This document shows positions 14,100 through 15,625 of a stretch of DNA of 15,625 nucleotides, in pieces (position 1 is the stretch's first letter; every line of letters starts with the position of its first letter). Position numbers and translations under genes: made by a program. The notes under the pieces were generated by a model. The model was not told where the DNA came from. It searched no databases and saw only the letters and a list, made by a program, of their open reading frames with translations. The stretch covers positions 1 to 15,625 of the forward strand of contig CAZGTQ010000321.1 in NCBI GenBank assembly GCA_964528575.1, given 5' to 3'. This DNA comes from CAZGTQ01 sp964528575. GTDB taxonomy: Bacteria > Planctomycetota > UBA1135 > GCA-002686595.

Positions 14100-14257
14100 C
14101 GCGTCGGGCGGCGCGGCGGCGATGTGAGAAGCCCCGGTAATCCGGAGTGGCGACGACCACGTGGACACACGTGACATCACGCGATCCCGTCGGCGCACAC
14201 GGCAGACGTGTCGGTAGAGTGGCCTGTCGCGCCGAGGCAGCGCCGCGGCCAGCGACG

Positions 14258-14263
14258 AGAGGA
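14258..14263 (+). promoter_or_regulatory. Shine-Dalgarno site of the McrB-like gene
   Basis: AGAGGA lies 7 bases before ATG 14271 and supports this start. Confidence 0.65.
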
Positions 14264-14270
14264 AGTGCCG

Positions 14271-15625
14271 ATGAAGGTCGTGATCCCGAAGCCGGAGGCC
14301 GTTGCGTTCGCCGCACGCATGAAGGCGGCGGAGTACCGCGAGCAGGAGCGCGGCTACAAGGACGCGGTCCACAGGGTCATCTCGGCCCTGCTCTCACCAG
14401 CAAACATGGCCCGCGAGGACTTCCCATCGCTCATCGCGGGGGTGTTCAAGGAGACGATCCCGGACCTCGACGCTCTGGGTATCCCGAAGCCCGAGCAGGA
14501 CCGCATTCGCTCCGGCGTCGCCAGTCTCAGCAACAAGGTACGCGGCGCGATGGCGAACCTCGCGGGGGGCAAGTGGGGCCTCGCGCAGTTCGCGTGGATG
14601 CCGCGCGCGATCGAGTTCGGGCTGGGCGAGGACTTCGCGCTGGCTTTTCGGGAGCTGGTCGACGATGCCGTGCCGCTGGCTCAGCGTGTCGAGACCTTCC
14701 GGGACCGCTGCGACGCGATCTCGACGGATTTGGAGAAGCGGGGCGGCTTCCTTCCGAACTGGCGTCACTTCCGCGTGTCGATGTCGTTCGTGGCTGTCGT
14801 GCTCGCAGGCTTCGACCCGACGAAGTACACGTTCTATGCGAAGGGCGCGCTCCGTTACGGGTACGAGCGATACGCGCCGGACACTCCGTGGCCCAAGGGC
14901 ACGATGGGCGACGTCTACGCGGGAGTCTGCGAGTTCATCCAGGCCATCGCCGCGGAACTGAAGAGGCAGGGCGTGCCCGTGCGAGATCTCATCGACGCCC
15001 AAAGTTTCATCTGGCTCAGCTACGGCGACTCGCAAGTGGTGCCGGACTCCGCCGAGCCCGAGCGTGAGACGAAGGAGCTGACGAGCCAACCCGCCGAGAA
15101 GATCGATGCGGCAACCGTCGCCCAGGACCTCTCGAACGCGGTGATGTGGCCACTGTCGCGCGCCGAACGACTGGTAGGCCTCGTCCAGAGGTCCCGCCAG
15201 CTCCTCTTTCAGGGACCACCGGGCACGGGCAAGACGTTTGTCGCAGAGACGCTCGCCCGCCTCATGTCTGGCGACGACGAAGGTCGCGTTGAGGTCGTTC
15301 AGTTCCACCCCTCGTACGCCTACGAGGACTTCGTCGAGGGCATTCGCCCGGCAGTGAACAAGGGCGAGCTCGCGTACGAAGTTCGCGCCGGAGTGTTCCT
15401 GAAGCTCGCGCAGGCGGCAAGGGACGCTCCGGACAGCCTCTTCTTCCTGGTCCTCGACGAGATCAATCGCGCCAACCTCCCCCGCGTGTTCGGCGAGCTC
15501 CTCTATGCGCTCGAGTACCGGGGTCCCAAACATCCCATCCGGCTGCCGTACTCCCAGGCCGAGATGCACGTCCCGAAGAACCTGGTGCTGATCGCGACGA
15601 TGAACAGCGCTGATCGCTCGATCGC
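14271..15625 (+). CDS. McrB-type AAA+ ATPase of a restriction system (3' end outside window)
   Basis: The frame is open from ATG 14271 to the window end (451 codons visible). Walker A is GPPGTGKT at residues 315-322. Walker B with its flank is FFLVLDEINRAN, with Asp396 and Glu397. TMNSADRSI at 443-451 matches the McrB-family MNxxDR signature, and FHPSYAYEDFVEGIRP after Walker A is also characteristic. McrB ATPases power the McrC nuclease in cutting modified foreign DNA; the N-terminal domain usually selects the target. Here residues 1-250 match no specificity domain I recognise, but they end in DLIDAQSFIWL, which resembles the end of N-terminal regions seen before such AAA modules. An mcrC-like gene is expected just downstream. 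Codon use is less GC-extreme than in the left part of the window, consistent with transfer. Confidence 0.88.
   Translation, partial: MKVVIPKPEAVAFAARMKAAEYREQERGYKDAVHRVISALLSPANMAREDFPSLIAGVFKETIPDLDALGIPKPEQDRIRSGVASLSNKVRGAMANLAGGKWGLAQFAWMPRAIEFGLGEDFALAFRELVDDAVPLAQRVETFRDRCDAISTDLEKRGGFLPNWRHFRVSMSFVAVVLAGFDPTKYTFYAKGALRYGYERYAPDTPWPKGTMGDVYAGVCEFIQAIAAELKRQGVPVRDLIDAQSFIWLSYGDSQVVPDSAEPERETKELTSQPAEKIDAATVAQDLSNAVMWPLSRAERLVGLVQRSRQLLFQGPPGTGKTFVAETLARLMSGDDEGRVEVVQFHPSYAYEDFVEGIRPAVNKGELAYEVRAGVFLKLAQAARDAPDSLFFLVLDEINRANLPRVFGELLYALEYRGPKHPIRLPYSQAEMHVPKNLVLIATMNSADRSI

Larger units (their letters stand above)
13672..14270. other. 599-bp stretch without an intact gene
   Basis: Both strands carry open frames of up to about 170 codons, but none has a credible start, ribosome site or protein-like composition throughout. 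The only recognisable content is the transposase-like tail at 13957-14099 (minus). An imperfect inverted repeat (CCACCTCC near 13690 and GGAGGGTGG near 13729) flanks a short AT-richer stretch. The part before 14270 should hold the promoter for the McrB-like gene, but no convincing -35/-10 pair was found. It reads as decayed accessory DNA. Confidence 0.55.

Noticed and set aside
14164..14220. CACGTG-type repeats and a TAGAGT -10-like box before the McrB-like gene
   Set aside because: The repeats are short and imperfect, and no -35 element lies at the right distance.
13863..14372. A 169-codon minus-strand ORF in the gene-free stretch
   Set aside because: Only a short internal part resembles a known protein end (transposase tail) and the rest is low-complexity. 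It also overlaps the start of the McrB-like gene, so it was recorded only as a remnant.

Overview
The window is a very GC-rich bacterial segment with high GC at third codon positions, so long open frames on the opposite strand are common and mostly meaningless. The gene content suggests a Planctomycetota-type bacterium, or a similar large-genome, double-membrane lineage. It has secreted collagen-like and beta-barrel proteins, a planctomycete-style DUF1570-like secreted metallopeptidase, an ECF sigma factor joined to a membrane-anchored carboxypeptidase-regulatory-like protein, and two close paralogues of that protein. Lineage is inferred from content only; no rRNA or other phylogenetic marker is present.

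Layout. 1-674 (+): C-terminal part of a collagen-like Gly-X-Y protein. It converges on a small beta-barrel-like lipoprotein (750-1556, -), with a strong 17-bp hairpin between them. 1557-1836 holds a short palindrome near the lipoprotein promoter and a roughly 194-bp imperfect palindromic element that abuts the next gene's stop codon. 1837-4212 and 4209-6599 (both -) are two tandem paralogous single-pass membrane proteins built from beta-sandwich repeats; they overlap by GTGA and are probably translationally coupled. Divergent from them, across a 46-bp gap, is a secreted DUF1570-like HExxH metallopeptidase (6646-8835, +). It is followed by a second small lipoprotein or barrel (9080-9889, +) and the sigma factor-membrane-beta-sandwich protein (9948-12863, +).

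From about 12.9 kb the character changes. A DoxX-like membrane protein (12997-13671, +) with a perfect Shine-Dalgarno sequence is followed by about 600 bp without an intact gene. That gap holds what looks like the frameshifted tail of a transposase. Then an McrB-type AAA+ restriction ATPase with an unrecognised N-terminal domain (14271 onward, +) runs off the window end. This end looks like accessory DNA, probably the edge of a defence island.

The most interesting point is the 971-residue sigma fusion. Its sigma part (residues 1-190) is joined in frame to a 780-residue part equivalent to the two free-standing paralogues on the other strand. An almost ideal ribosome binding site lies exactly before the internal Met192. 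The locus may therefore make both a fused sigma-sensor protein and a free membrane protein, or it may be a recent gene fusion. The extracytoplasmic repeats, secreted peptidase and surface lipoproteins are consistent with a cell-envelope module, but a shared pathway is inference.
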